This document shows positions 1-10,431 of a DNA stretch of 64,000 nt, piece by piece (within the stretch, counting starts at the first letter, position 1; the number at the start of each line of letters is the position of its first letter). The stretch is taken from NCBI GenBank assembly GCA_902729315.2, contig LR746274.1, positions 5,421,037 to 5,485,036 of the forward strand, written 5' to 3'. The notes under the pieces were generated by a model. The model worked only from the letters and a program-made list of their open reading frames with translations, was not told the origin of the DNA and searched no databases. Both the position numbers and the translations under genes were made by a program. The DNA comes from Spirodela intermedia (Eukaryota; Streptophyta; Magnoliopsida; Alismatales; Araceae).

Positions 1-880
1 CTGCCAGCCACCGACCCATCGATATCGAGCGTCCGAATGACGTGTCTCCATCATTTATATTTATTTATTTACTAAAAGGTCGTACATTGTCTAAACCATA
101 CTTTTAGATGATAAAATTGTACAAATATCCTCTGATAAGGCGCGATTGCCCAGCTTTTTAGGACATTTTCTGTATTAAAAAGTTTAATGGTAACAATATG
201 AATTATAGTTTCGTAGTGATTTTAAGAACCCTACTTTCTGTCCCTTCTGAATGGCGTTTGTCCACGTAAGCAGGAGCAACGTGACACAGAGCGTGGGTTC
301 CAAGGAGATTAGGATTTTTTAACAAAAAATCCTATTTTAGTGATGTGTTAAATTTTTGACCCTACCAATATTTTCTCTATGCTGTCGACGTTCACATAGG
401 AATTTGATGCGGAGATAGGAAAGAGACAATAACACATTTCATGCGGACTTAAATGTAATTTTTAGAATATTTTCTAAAAAGTCCGACGTCCTTCTGTTAT
501 TGAGCAAATATCCTGTCTTATGGGAGTTATGTGAAGTATTCAGGACATCGGATAATGTTCTGCGACCAAAAGGAGACAATAAATTTTAACGCAAAGCCCT
601 CTTTTATTCCTGAGGACTTAAATGTAATATGTTGTGCAGTGCAGACCGAGCATGGATGTTATTATACCATTAGGGATTTATTTGCAAAAGAGTCGGGAAT
701 TTTCTGTTTTGTATATGAAAAACCACCTTATTTTATGTAAATGGCGTAAATACTTCCGTTCGTTGGAAAACGTTTTGACCACAAGTGCCAAGGTGGTCGT
801 GGGCTGGCGGCTCTATCTTGTTCTTCGTCTACCTCCGGTCATCCCGCACCCCATCTTCCTCCCCATCTTCCCTTTTCTCC
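1..880. other. Upstream intergenic region, no gene seen
   Basis: This stretch is mostly AT-rich and holds only short open frames with no recognisable domain. It becomes pyrimidine-rich from about 800 towards the TATA element of the downstream F-box/kelch gene. I see no RNA gene or mobile element that I can name. Confidence 0.5.
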
Positions 881-885
881 GCCAT

Positions 886-892
886 TATAAAA
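886..892 (+). promoter_or_regulatory. TATA box of the F-box/kelch gene
   Basis: A TATAAAA heptamer lies in a CT-rich stretch. It would place transcription start near 915-925. That is followed by a short leader exon with a donor at about 985 (AAG/GTACGG) and an acceptor at about 1809 (TGTGCAG), giving a leader intron of about 0.8 kb. The assignment rests on motif and spacing only. Confidence 0.55.
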
Positions 893-1819
893 TTCCTCCA
901 TCTCCCTTGTTCCCAGCACGCGCTCCATCGTCTCACCGACCCTGCGGATCCTCTGCAGGCGGAGCTCTCTGCATCCCCTTTCTAAGGTACGGATTATATT
1001 TCGGTTGTGATACCGATTCTCGTCCCCCCATCTATTTCTGAATCTCTCCGCATCAACTATTCTTCTTTTTCTTTTTCTCCCTCTCTGACGCTCTCAGATG
1101 CATCCTCTGATATCTTCGTCCTGTTGAAGATAAATGTTTCCGTCCCCACTTGACCAGACATCGCCGAGACATCGAACTTGTGGCTTGCGTTTTCTATGTA
1201 ATTTCGAATAAGTCAGATCCAGTCGAAGGTCCTCTTCTCTCTCTCTCTACCGACTGTATGTCCGTTTATGTCTGTGCGTTTGTGGATGGCGCTCTATGAT
1301 TGTGAGCTTGATGAGCCAATTATTTCCATTTTCCTCTTCTATGCCAAGCCTCCTCCATTCACTTTCAGAGAGGCTGTTAGCATAGAAGCAGACAGATACA
1401 TGATAAAGATCAAAAAGGAGATAAACCGATGTTTCTTTCCCGAATCACAAGTTCATTCATCATTTGTTATGCTTCTGCCATTTCTGTCACTGCCCGTCTC
1501 GATGATCTGCCAAACCTGTGGATGTTCTTGAAATGGACCAGTTGTGATCTTTACTCTGATCTGGTGCAGCTTATTTTGCCTAACGAGATGGACGCTTGTG
1601 GAGGCTAAGTCTCGTCTCCGATCTATATGGCCTTGATCGGTATGATCTCGACGTATTCATGTATGTGGCGATATTTTACTTGCTGTAAATCATATGATGT
1701 ATTCATATGCTATATTTCTTTGTTATTTTTCTTAACCATCTCCATGAAAAAATGCTGCAGCAGATTGTTGGTTTGCTGAATTTCGTTCCATTTCCTCGCG
1801 CTGTGCAGGTTCTGGGGCG

Positions 1820-2044
1820 ATGTTTGAGGGGAAGAAAGCTTCTCACAGTAAGATAGTTGGTACCATTGGAAGAAACATCAAGAGAAGCAACTCTGGCATG
1901 GCATTTGAATCAAAGCTAGCTGGAGCTAACAGAACATCTAGTTTGGTGTCTCAGATTGTCTACCCGGCTGCATCCTTTGAGCCTTGGTCTCTCAAGATCC
2001 CTTTAGGCGATGGATACCATGAAAATCTGTGTTCAGCTTCCTAG
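1820..2044 (+). other. uORF, 74 codons, in the 5' leader of the F-box/kelch gene
   Basis: This complete ATG-to-stop frame starts about 11 bases after the predicted leader-intron acceptor. It ends about 100 bases before the ATG of the main frame and is in a different reading frame from it. The predicted peptide is basic at its N-terminus and shows no known domain. As the first ATG of the spliced leader it should be met first by scanning ribosomes. It could be a conserved peptide uORF, an ordinary inhibitory uORF, or leader sequence without function. Confidence 0.5.
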
Positions 2045-2145
2045 CATCTTTAGATTACTCTGAGGGAATCATACTGTTCGAGGTCATACACCATTCTTGG
2101 ATCATCAGAGGAGCTTCTTCTCAGCAGGCGGCTGGTTAGGCAGAG

Positions 2146-3503
2146 ATGTGCTTCTCTCCTGCAACCCAGGAGCGGCCGCTGAGGCTTCCAAAAACTGTCT
2201 CACAGTCAACCCGACAAGGCCCAGTTGACTTTGACGATCCGGTCATACCTGGGCTTCCAGATGACGTGGGAAAATACTGCCTTGCTCTCATCCCTCGGTG
2301 CCATCTTCCTGTTCTAGGCGCCGTCTCAAAGCGGTGGAGGGCCTACGTCCAGAGCAGGGAGTTCCTCACCATTAGAAAGGAGGCCGGGAAGCTCGAGGAA
2401 TGGCTTTATGTGTTGACTGGGGACGCAGATGGGAAGGGAAGCCATTGGGAGGTCCTCAGCAGCAGCAGCAGCAGGCTGGGAGAAGGCAAGATGCTGCTTC
2501 CGCCCATGCCCGGGCCCGTGAAGGCCGGCTTTGGAGTCGTCGTCCTCGGCGGGAATCTCCTGGTCATGGCCGGTCATCATTCCTCTGACGACGGCGCAAA
2601 ATCTGTCTCTTCGGAGGTCTATCAATACGATTCCCGCCTCAACAGGTTGGTTCTAAGCTCGTTCTGATCATCTCTTTTTAGCAGTCCAGTTCCTGCGAAT
2701 CCTGAATTCGATGCTTTTATTAATCACCCATCTCATTTCCTACAAATTTCTGCTCGAACCCGGACCTTGATCGCATCACAGGAGGTGAAGAGGGTCCGAT
2801 TCAGTTGCTGACTGGTTCTGGGTTCTTCTCTTCTCACGGCGGTCGAGATTTTCTGAACGGAGGAGGGTGTTGCAGGTGGACGGCGCTGGCGAGGATGAAC
2901 GTCGCCCGGTTTGACTTCGCCTGCGCGGAGCTCAACGGCGCCGTATACGCGGTGGGCGGCTACGGGGCGGGCGGGGAGAGCCTCTCCAGCGCGGAGGTCT
3001 ACGAGCCGGCTGCGGGGCGGTGGCGGCTGATCGAGAGCCTCCGCCGGCCGCGATGGGGGGCCTTCGCCTGCGGCTTCGCCGGGAAGCTCTACGTGATGGG
3101 CGGCCGCTCGAGCTTCACCATCGGAAACTCGCGCTCGGTGGACGTCTACGACTCGGAGAAGGGGGCGTGGGGGCAGATAAAGCAGGGCTGCGTGATGGTC
3201 ACCGCCCACGCCGCCCTGGGGGGGCAGCTGTTCTGCATGGAGTGGAAGAACCAGCGGCGGCTCTCGGTGTTCACTGCCGCGGATAGCTCGTGGGCGTCGG
3301 TGCCCGTGCCGGTGACCGGCGGCGCCGCCGCGGTGGGGTTCCGGTTCGGGGTACTCGACAGGAAGCTGCTGCTCTTCTCCGTGGAGGACGCCGGGTACCA
3401 GACGCTGGTGTACGACCCCGCCGCTGCCCCCGGCGATGAATGGCGCACGTCGCCGCTCAAGCCCTCGGGGATATGCCTCTGCACCGTCACCATCAAAGCC
3501 TAA
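2146..3503 (+). CDS. F-box/kelch-repeat protein (At1g67480-like), 375 aa
   Basis: Coding exons are 2146-2645 and 2876-3503; the intron splits an AGG codon (AACAG/GTTGG ... TTGCAG/GTGG). An F-box lies at about residues 33-80 (IPGLPDDV, then SKRWRAYVQSREF). It is followed by EEWLYVLT and kelch blades with repeated GG dipeptides (YAVGGYG, YVMGGRSS). In this family the F-box binds SKP1 in an SCF ubiquitin ligase and the kelch propeller recruits the substrate. The substrate here is unknown. The start is the first ATG of this frame after the uORF. Two-exon structure and length fit the At1g67480 group. Confidence 0.88.
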
Positions 3504-4194
3504 ACGCCGCCGTCCCTCCTGCTCCCCACGCCCCCCAAAAACATCTCTCCCTCTCTATATGTTGGATTTTCTTGTGTTCAACTGGGTTGTACATTGGTAT
3601 TTATGGGCTTCCTGATCTCTCTCTCTAGATTTGGGCGGCGGTGTTGGATTCTCTTCTGTTCAACTTGGATGTACTTTACTGTTTATAGGTATCCTGATCT
3701 CTCCGTCTGTCTGTCTCTCTAAAGTGGTGACGAGTTCGAGTTTTCACCAGTTGGGCCCTGAAACCTCAGCTGAGTAGCAACCGGAAGGATTCGTAAAGCA
3801 CCATCTAGTTAACCCACGTCAACAGTAGGAGAGATTTAGGTGGGAGATATTTCATCTTCGAAATGTTGACAAATCGTCAGCACGAAATGTTGAGCCAGCT
3901 GAGAGCCCACGTTCCGATGGAGTGAGCCAGCGCCGAGCTTGGAGAAACCAGAGCTCCCCCCAATAATGGTGGTCCAGATAGATGCGGCGAGGGCGACCCT
4001 TGAGCAGCCGATCGGGCGGTGCCCCTTCCGCTCCCCACCGGCGCCGGGCCCCGCCACCGACGTAGACGGCGGCGACAGCTCCCCTCCGGCCGTAAATCAG
4101 GCAGGGTCAGCCTCCTATCTGCTGCCATGGGCTCGCCGGCCCGCTGAGTAAGGAACTCCGTCTTCCTTCCTGCTCCTTCCTCTTCACAGGGTTA

Positions 4195-4217
4195 TAGAGA
4201 GAGAGAGAGAGAGAGAG
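4195..4217. repeat. (GA)n microsatellite
   Basis: A GA dinucleotide tract upstream of the CLC gene, in its promoter or distal leader. Confidence 0.8.
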
Positions 4218-4540
4218 GAGGACGTCAATGGCGTCAGCGAGGCCGTCCACGGTGAAACCAGGGATCTGGTGGGCCTATTCTAATCTATCGTCGTTCGTCC
4301 TGGCAGAATATTCTTCTTCCGTTCTACTACCCCTTCTTCTCACCGGAGGGCTGACGGCGGGGCCTCCTCCGCCATCCATGGGGGCGCCGGCTGTGTCTTC
4401 TTCTGCCGGCGAACACCTTCCAATTGTTCCTCCTCCCTGGGGCCCCGCAGAGGTATTAAAGCCCCGCCATCTGGATAGCGTACTCTTCACTATCTCTCGC
4501 TTGTTCTCTCTCTCCCTCTCCGGCGGGCTCTGCTCTTCCA

Positions 4541-7190
4541 ATGGCGGAAGCCGGCGTCGGCATGGACGCAGAGCGAGAGGAAGGAGGAGAGAGAGACCTG
4601 GAGGAGCCTCTGCTGAAGAGGAGCCCCTCGCTGACGACCAGCCATCTGGCCATGGTGGGATCGAAGGTCTCGCGCATGGAGAGCCTGGACTACGAGTACA
4701 TCCGCTGGCCACCTACCACCTGTTCTCCCCTCTTCTGCGGCGAGCTTAGGGTTTCTCTCTTCCGTCTTCTTCTTCTCCATCCGATGCAGGATCATCGAGA
4801 ACGATCTGTTCCAGCACGACTGGCGGAGCAGATCCAGGGTGGAGGTCCTGCAGTATGTCTTCCTCAAGTGGACACTGGCCTTCCTCGTGGGTCTCCTCAC
4901 CGGCGCCATCGCCTCCCTCATCAACCTCGCCGTCGAGAACATCGCCGGCGCGAAGATGATCGCCGTCACGCGCCTTGTCAACCAGCAGAGGTGGGAACGG
5001 CGGGGGCGCCGCCCATAATGTTCCCCCCCTCCCCCACGGCGGAGACAAAATTCTCATATCCTCCTCTTGCAGGTACCTCGCCGGAGTGGCCTACCTGACC
5101 GGCATCAACCTGGCCCTGACGGCCATCGCCGCCGTGCTCTGCGTGGGGATCGCTCCCACTGCCGCCGGCCCCGGCATCCCCGAGATCAAAGCTTACCTTA
5201 ATGGCGTCGACACCCCCAACATGTACGGCGCGTCGACGCTCTTCGTCAAGGTAAGGCCTCCCCCTTCCATGGCGGAGATGGTCTTCCTTTCCCTGACGAT
5301 CTTCTTCCTCCTCCATGGTGGTGGTGATGCTGCAGATCGTCGGAAGCATCGGGGCGGTGGCGGCGGGGCTGGACCTGGGGAAGGAAGGCCCGCTGGTTCA
5401 TATCGGCACCTGCATCGCCGCTCTGCTGGGGCAAGGCGGCGGCGGCGCCGCCGGGGGGCGGCGGAGGTGGAGGTGGCTCCGGTACATCGACAACGATAGG
5501 GACCGGCGGGACCTCATCACACTGGGGGCCTCCTCCGGCGTCTGCGCTGCCTTCCGGGCGCCGGTCGGTGGCGTCCTCTTCGCCCTCGAGGAGGTCGCCA
5601 CCTGGTGGCGCAGCGCCCTCCTGTGGCGGACTTTCTTCAGCACCGCCGTGGTGGTGGTGGTACTCAGGGGCTTCACCGAGCTCTGCGACTCCGGCAGCTG
5701 CGGCCTCTTCGGCCGCGGCGGCCTCATCCTTTTCGACGTCGGCGACGTCCAGGTCACCTACCACGCCGCCGATCTCCTCCCCGTCGCCGCCATCGGCGTC
5801 ATCGGTGGCCTCCTCGGCAGCCTCTACAACTTCCTCCTCCACAAGGTTCTCCGCTTCTACAGCCTCATCAACGAGTAAGGCCTCTCCCTCTCCGCCATAT
5901 CTTCTTCCTTCATCGTCTTCTTCATCTTCTGACGGAGCTGTCTGTGCAGGAAAGGGAGAGCAGCGAAGCTGATCTTGAGCCTGTCGGTCTCCATCTTCAC
6001 CTCTCTGTGCGTCTTCTCGTTGCCATTTCTGGGGCGGTGCACGCCGTGCGACGCGGGGCTGCCGGCCGGCGTGTGCCCGACGACGAGCCGCACCGGCAAG
6101 TTCAAGCAGTTCAACTGCGCCGCCGGGTACTACAACGACCTTGCCAGCCTGCTGCAATCCACGAACGACGACGCCGTGCGGCACATATTCTCCGCCACTG
6201 CCGCGCCGGCCGAGTACAGCCCGGCCGCGCTTCTCGTCTTCTTCGCGCTGTACTGCGTGCTGGGGCTGTTCACCTTCGGCATTGCTGTGCCCTCCGGCCT
6301 GTTCCTCCCGATCATCCTCATGGGCTCCGGCTACGGCCGCCTGCTCGGCCTCGCCATGAAACCCTACACGCAACTGGACCAGGGCCTGTACGCCGTGCTC
6401 GGCGCCGCCGCCCTCATGGCGGGCTCCATGAGGATGACCGTCTCGCTCTGCGTCATCTTCCTCGAGCTCACCAACAACCTGCTGCTGCTGCCCATCACCA
6501 TGATCGTCCTCCTCATCGCTAAGACCGTAGGGGACGTGTTCAACCCCAGCATCTACGAGATCATCCTGGAACTCAAGGGGCTGCCATTTCTGGAGCCCAA
6601 TCCAGAGCCATGGATGAGGAACCTCACCGTAGGCGAGCTCGCCGCCGCCAAGCCCACCGTCGTCTCCCTCTCCGGCGTCGAGAGGGTGGGCCGCCTCCTG
6701 GAGGTGCTCAACTCCACCACCCATAACGGGTTCCCCGTCGTCGACCACCGGCCCAAGGCGGTGGTGGCGGAGCTTCATGGGCTGGTGCTGAGGAGCCACA
6801 TCATCGCCGTGCTGCGGAAGAGGTGGTTCCTGGGGGAGAGGAGGAGGACGGAGGAGTGGGAGGCGAGGGAGAGATTCACCTCCGAGGACCTGGCGGAACG
6901 GGGGCGGAGCGTCGGCGATCTGGAGATCACGGAGGAGGAGAAAGAGATGTTTGTGGACCTGCACCCGTTCACCAACATGACGCCCCACACGGTGGTGGAG
7001 ACCATGTCGGTGGCCAAGGCGGTGGTGCTCTTCCGGGAGATCGGCCTCCGTCACCTGCTGATCGTGCCCAAGAACCAAGGTCCAGGGGTAAGTCAACAAA
7101 CCCTCTCTCTTCCCAAAAATAGAAAGAAAGAAAGGTAGATATAGAGAGAGAGGGGGAGAGCGATAGATAGATACGGAGATAGATAGATAG

Positions 7191-7225
<35 letters not shown>

Positions 7226-7470
7226 CCAGCCCATTGAGAACCATAAAATGGACATCATTTTAGAGGAAAAAGCATGGATAATTTAGGAGTGGACTAACCA
7301 TGGAATGGAGATTTTTCCCTCAGGCGTTGATTGAGCTTTTCATCACGCAGGTGGCTCCGCTGGTGGGGATCCTGACGAGGCAGGATCTGAGGGCTCACAA
7401 CATTCTCGGTGCCTTTCCTCACATTTCGAACAGGAAAGCAAGAAGAAATAGAGATAAGGCAAGCTCGTAG
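4541..7470 (+). CDS. CLC-a/b-like: CLC-a/b-type vacuolar nitrate/proton antiporter, 776 aa
   Basis: Exons are 4541-4695, 4790-4990, 5073-5250, 5336-5874, 5950-7087 and 7351-7470. All junctions keep phase and the total is 777 codons. Family landmarks visible are GPGIPEIK (about residue 151), the gating glutamate in GKEGPLVHIG (about 195), the proton glutamate in GVLFALEE (about 262), and two CBS domains from about 580 to 765. In Arabidopsis CLC-a, proline rather than serine in the GxGIP motif favours nitrate over chloride; this protein has proline. The expected role is 2 NO3-/H+ exchange loading nitrate into the vacuole. An in-frame alternative acceptor at 7323/7324 would add nine residues between the CBS2 strands. 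Confidence 0.95.
7197..7224. repeat. (AG)n microsatellite in CLC intron 5
   Basis: A pure AG tract inside the last CLC intron, preceded by a GATA-rich stretch from about 7140. Confidence 0.85.
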
Positions 7471-7943
7471 CAAACGTAAATATCACTCCTTATGCATCAA
7501 AATTTAATTTTTGCTACAAAGTGGCATTTTTTATTCCCAAGAAAGGAGAGAAAATGAGGATAATAGGTGCTTTTGGGAGCTTGATCACATCGAATTTTGT
7601 GTCTGTGAAGTTGCCCATATGATTTTTTATAATCTTTGAATGGATTGAACATTTAGAAAGATCATGAATGAGAGTGGAAGAGTTTTGGGCTGGACCCCTC
7701 TGCTGCTGCTGACCCTAACACACACACACAGAATAGTAATGCTGTAAGATGAAGTGGATCAAAAGAATAGAGATTTTGAGTGGTATTGTGACAGGAGAAA
7801 ATGCGTTGAGAGAGAGAGAGAGAGAGAGTAATGTGGCAGCAAAAAATGGGCCGGAACTCTATATAAGCCACAATCATATAAGGCTGTAAATCTCAAAGCA
7901 TCTGAGGTACTTTTCCCGACGAAGAATCGATACACCTTCTCCT
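7471..7943. other. Convergent 3' flanks of CLC and PPR genes
   Basis: This gap separates the CLC stop from the PPR stop on the opposite strand, so it should hold both 3' UTRs. It contains a short CA tract near 7720 and an AG tract at 7808-7828. No other gene is visible. Confidence 0.5.
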
Positions 7944-9545
7944 TCAGCTGCGTCCATCTTTTGCGAAGGCATCCAGGGCGGATATGATCTCCTTCAGGTG
8001 AGGGTCCGACCCGTTCTCAACCATGAACCTGTAGACGACACCCTCGACCTCGATCCAGCTATGCCCGGGAGGCTTCCTCAGACCTCCTCCCGTTACCTTC
8101 TTCCTGACCAGGGAAGCTTCCTGCCACCTGCTCTCGTCGGCGTACATGTTGGACAGCAGCACGCCGGCCCCGCTGGCGCTCTCGCCGGACGACACGATCA
8201 CTCCAGCGACAGCTTCCGCCAATTCCAGCTCGCCCTTGGCCCTGCAGGCACTCAGCAGGGCGCCCAGCGCCGCCATTGACGGCCGCAGGGGCATCGCCGA
8301 GATGAACTCGCAGGCCCTGCGGAGGAGCCCCGCCCTTGCGAAGAGGTCCACCATGCAGCCGTAGTGCTTCAGCCCCGGGGAGAGCTTGTAGCTCCTCTGC
8401 ATCAGCTCGAAGTTCTCCACGCCTTCATCGACCAGCCCCGCATGGCTGCAGGCGGAGAGGACGGCGAGGAAGGCGACCGGATCGGGAACGATTCCGGCGG
8501 CCCTCATGCCCGCGAACGCGCCGAGGGCCTCTTGGGCCATCCCATTTGCGGCAAACCCGGAGATGATCGCCGTCCACGAGAGCAGGTCTCTGTCCTTCAT
8601 CTGCTGGAAGATTTTGGAGGAGGAGCCGATGCTTCCACATTTGGCGTAGCCGTTGATCAGAGAGTTGCCGATGAAGGTGTCCGCCATGTAGCCAGTCTTC
8701 TCCAGGTTCCCATGGAGGGCACGAGTATGATCCAGGGCGCCGAGGAAGGCGGAAGCCGCCATCGCCGAGACCATCGTCGCCACCGTCGCCTTGACAGCGG
8801 ACTGGCCCTCGTCGCTCCTCAGAGCTTTGAAGACCTCCAGGGCTTCTTCATGGTGACCGCCGGCGATCAGGCCGGAGATCAGACAAGTCCAGGAGACGAT
8901 ATCGCGGCTGGTCATTTTGTCGAACAGGTGCCGTGCATCCGTCTTATGCCCGCATCCCAGGTACATGTTCACCAGGGCTGTCTGGACGAAGGTGTCCATG
9001 GAAAATCCAAGAACCACGCAGTGGGCGTGCAGAAATTTTCCCGATTTGGCTGTGGATGGAGGCCTGCAACCAGTGAGGAGGAAAGGGAATGTGTGCTTGT
9101 CGGGAAGGATACCCCTGTCGAGCATCTGGCGGTAGAAGGAGAAGGCGATGGAGCGGCGGTCCTCTGACTCGGCGAAGCCCTTGATGATTGTGTTCCAAGA
9201 GAAGAGGTTGGGCCGCCGTATCTGGCGGAAAACCACGGTGGCGAAGTTCAGGTCCGGCGGGTCGCCATTGCAGCAGATGTGGAGCACGCGACTGGCCACG
9301 AAGGGGTTCTGGAAGAGGCCGGACACGATGATGTAGGTGAGGACCGGGAAGAGCTGCCATGGTGAGTTGTCGCAAGCTTCCAATCTCTGGAGATGAGGGT
9401 GTCTCTTATACAGACTGTTGCCGGAGATCCAGTTCTCGTTCTGGCAGTCCGCAGCGGCGGCGGAGAAGCGGGCGTATCGCCTGCGCCGGACGGTGGAGTT
9501 CCCCAGGAAGGAGATCAACCAGGAGGAGAAGCAGCAGCCCCACAT
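7944..9545 (-). CDS. PLS-class pentatricopeptide repeat protein with E/E+ tail, 533 aa
   Basis: A single uninterrupted exon, typical of PPR genes. Repeats of about 31-36 residues carry the usual signatures (LFSWNTIIKGFAES, DTFVQTALVNMY, RDIVSWTCLISG, DTFIGNSLINGYAKCG, DLLSWTAIISGF). The tail GHSWIEVEG then VYRFMVENGSDPHL marks the E/E+ extension, and there is no DYW deaminase domain. PLS-type E/E+ proteins bind organellar RNA and usually recruit a DYW-containing partner for C-to-U editing. The N-terminal 30 residues are rich in W, R and S and could be an organelle transit peptide. The RNA target cannot be predicted safely here. Confidence 0.92.
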   Translation of the reverse strand: MWGCCFSSWLISFLGNSTVRRRRYARFSAAAADCQNENWISGNSLYKRHPHLQRLEACDNSPWQLFPVLTYIIVSGLFQNPFVASRVLHICCNGDPPDLNFATVVFRQIRRPNLFSWNTIIKGFAESEDRRSIAFSFYRQMLDRGILPDKHTFPFLLTGCRPPSTAKSGKFLHAHCVVLGFSMDTFVQTALVNMYLGCGHKTDARHLFDKMTSRDIVSWTCLISGLIAGGHHEEALEVFKALRSDEGQSAVKATVATMVSAMAASAFLGALDHTRALHGNLEKTGYMADTFIGNSLINGYAKCGSIGSSSKIFQQMKDRDLLSWTAIISGFAANGMAQEALGAFAGMRAAGIVPDPVAFLAVLSACSHAGLVDEGVENFELMQRSYKLSPGLKHYGCMVDLFARAGLLRRACEFISAMPLRPSMAALGALLSACRAKGELELAEAVAGVIVSSGESASGAGVLLSNMYADESRWQEASLVRKKVTGGGLRKPPGHSWIEVEGVVYRFMVENGSDPHLKEIISALDAFAKDGRS

Positions 9546-10431
9546 AGAATTTTACCTTCTGCAACAGACGATGAACGGCGGATCGAAATCATGATCCATG
9601 CCGCCGAGGCTTTCCTGCGCAATTTAAACTGAAAACTAGATATCGTGAAGTCGATAAACCGAAATGGTCAAGGAAAACACTAAAAAAAAAGGCAGCAATC
9701 GGTATCGTACGCAGGATAACTCCCATGTAAGAGATCAGGATAACGAATTCAAAGATTTGACAGCGACACGAAGTCTGCCACATCTCTCACGGTTCGTTCA
9801 TCCAGAGAGATATCATCAGGAAGATGTAGCCAGAAGATTCATTTTGGGGATCTGATCTGAGGCTGTCTAGCACCGCGAACCAGTTGCGACGATCGTCACC
9901 GTGGCGGAGATAAGGTAGGAGACGATTCGAGTTCTCGTCCCTAACCTCTTATCTGCCGAGCCCGCCTCCATTGGTCAACCGGAACTGCTTGACGGAGCTT
10001 CTCTTCTATCTAACGCCGCAAACCGCGGAGACCAACCCCATGCTCTCCCTCCTCTTCCTCCGCTAGCGCTCCTTTTCTCCCCCCCCTGAAAACAGCATGC
10101 AGGACGCTCCGAGGCTGGTTCCAGTCTACTTCAACTTATTGAAGGGTATTTTTGTCCTTTTAATTTTAAAAACCAACAGCAAGGATGACTCCCTACTGGA
10201 CGACCGCCGATTTCGGCTTCTGTTATCAAATATCTAGGACGGCTCCGCTTCCCGCTCGTTCTAACAGAAGAACCAGACACAACAGAGAGAGAGGGGGAGA
10301 GGAGAGGGAGAGGGAGAGAGAGAGAGATAAATGGAGAGGGAGGGAAGTGGAGACGGCGCTGCTGTGTTCGCTACTTTCCCTGAAACCCTTGCCCGGAGAG
10401 CGTTGTCCCTTGGTTGTGCGTTTTTAGAGAG
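9546..10431. other. Divergent promoter region between PPR and ARF genes
   Basis: About 0.9 kb separates two genes transcribed away from each other. It holds the ARF leader with a GA-rich run at about 10285-10326. I see no clear TATA box. Short frames here have no family signature. Confidence 0.5.

Noticed and set aside
5246-7258. Long minus-strand open frame (670 codons) opposite the CLC gene
   Set aside because: It is the antisense shadow of GC-rich CLC exons and introns, rich in E, G, H and P with no domain. The plus strand carries the conserved transporter.
8364-9167. Plus-strand 267-codon frame opposite the first PPR gene
   Set aside because: Antisense of PPR repeats; the repeat signatures are on the minus strand.
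10165-10190. Sequence resembling miR169 (CAGCAAGGATGACT)
   Set aside because: One base of the conserved core is missing, the 3' half does not match, and no hairpin partner was seen nearby.
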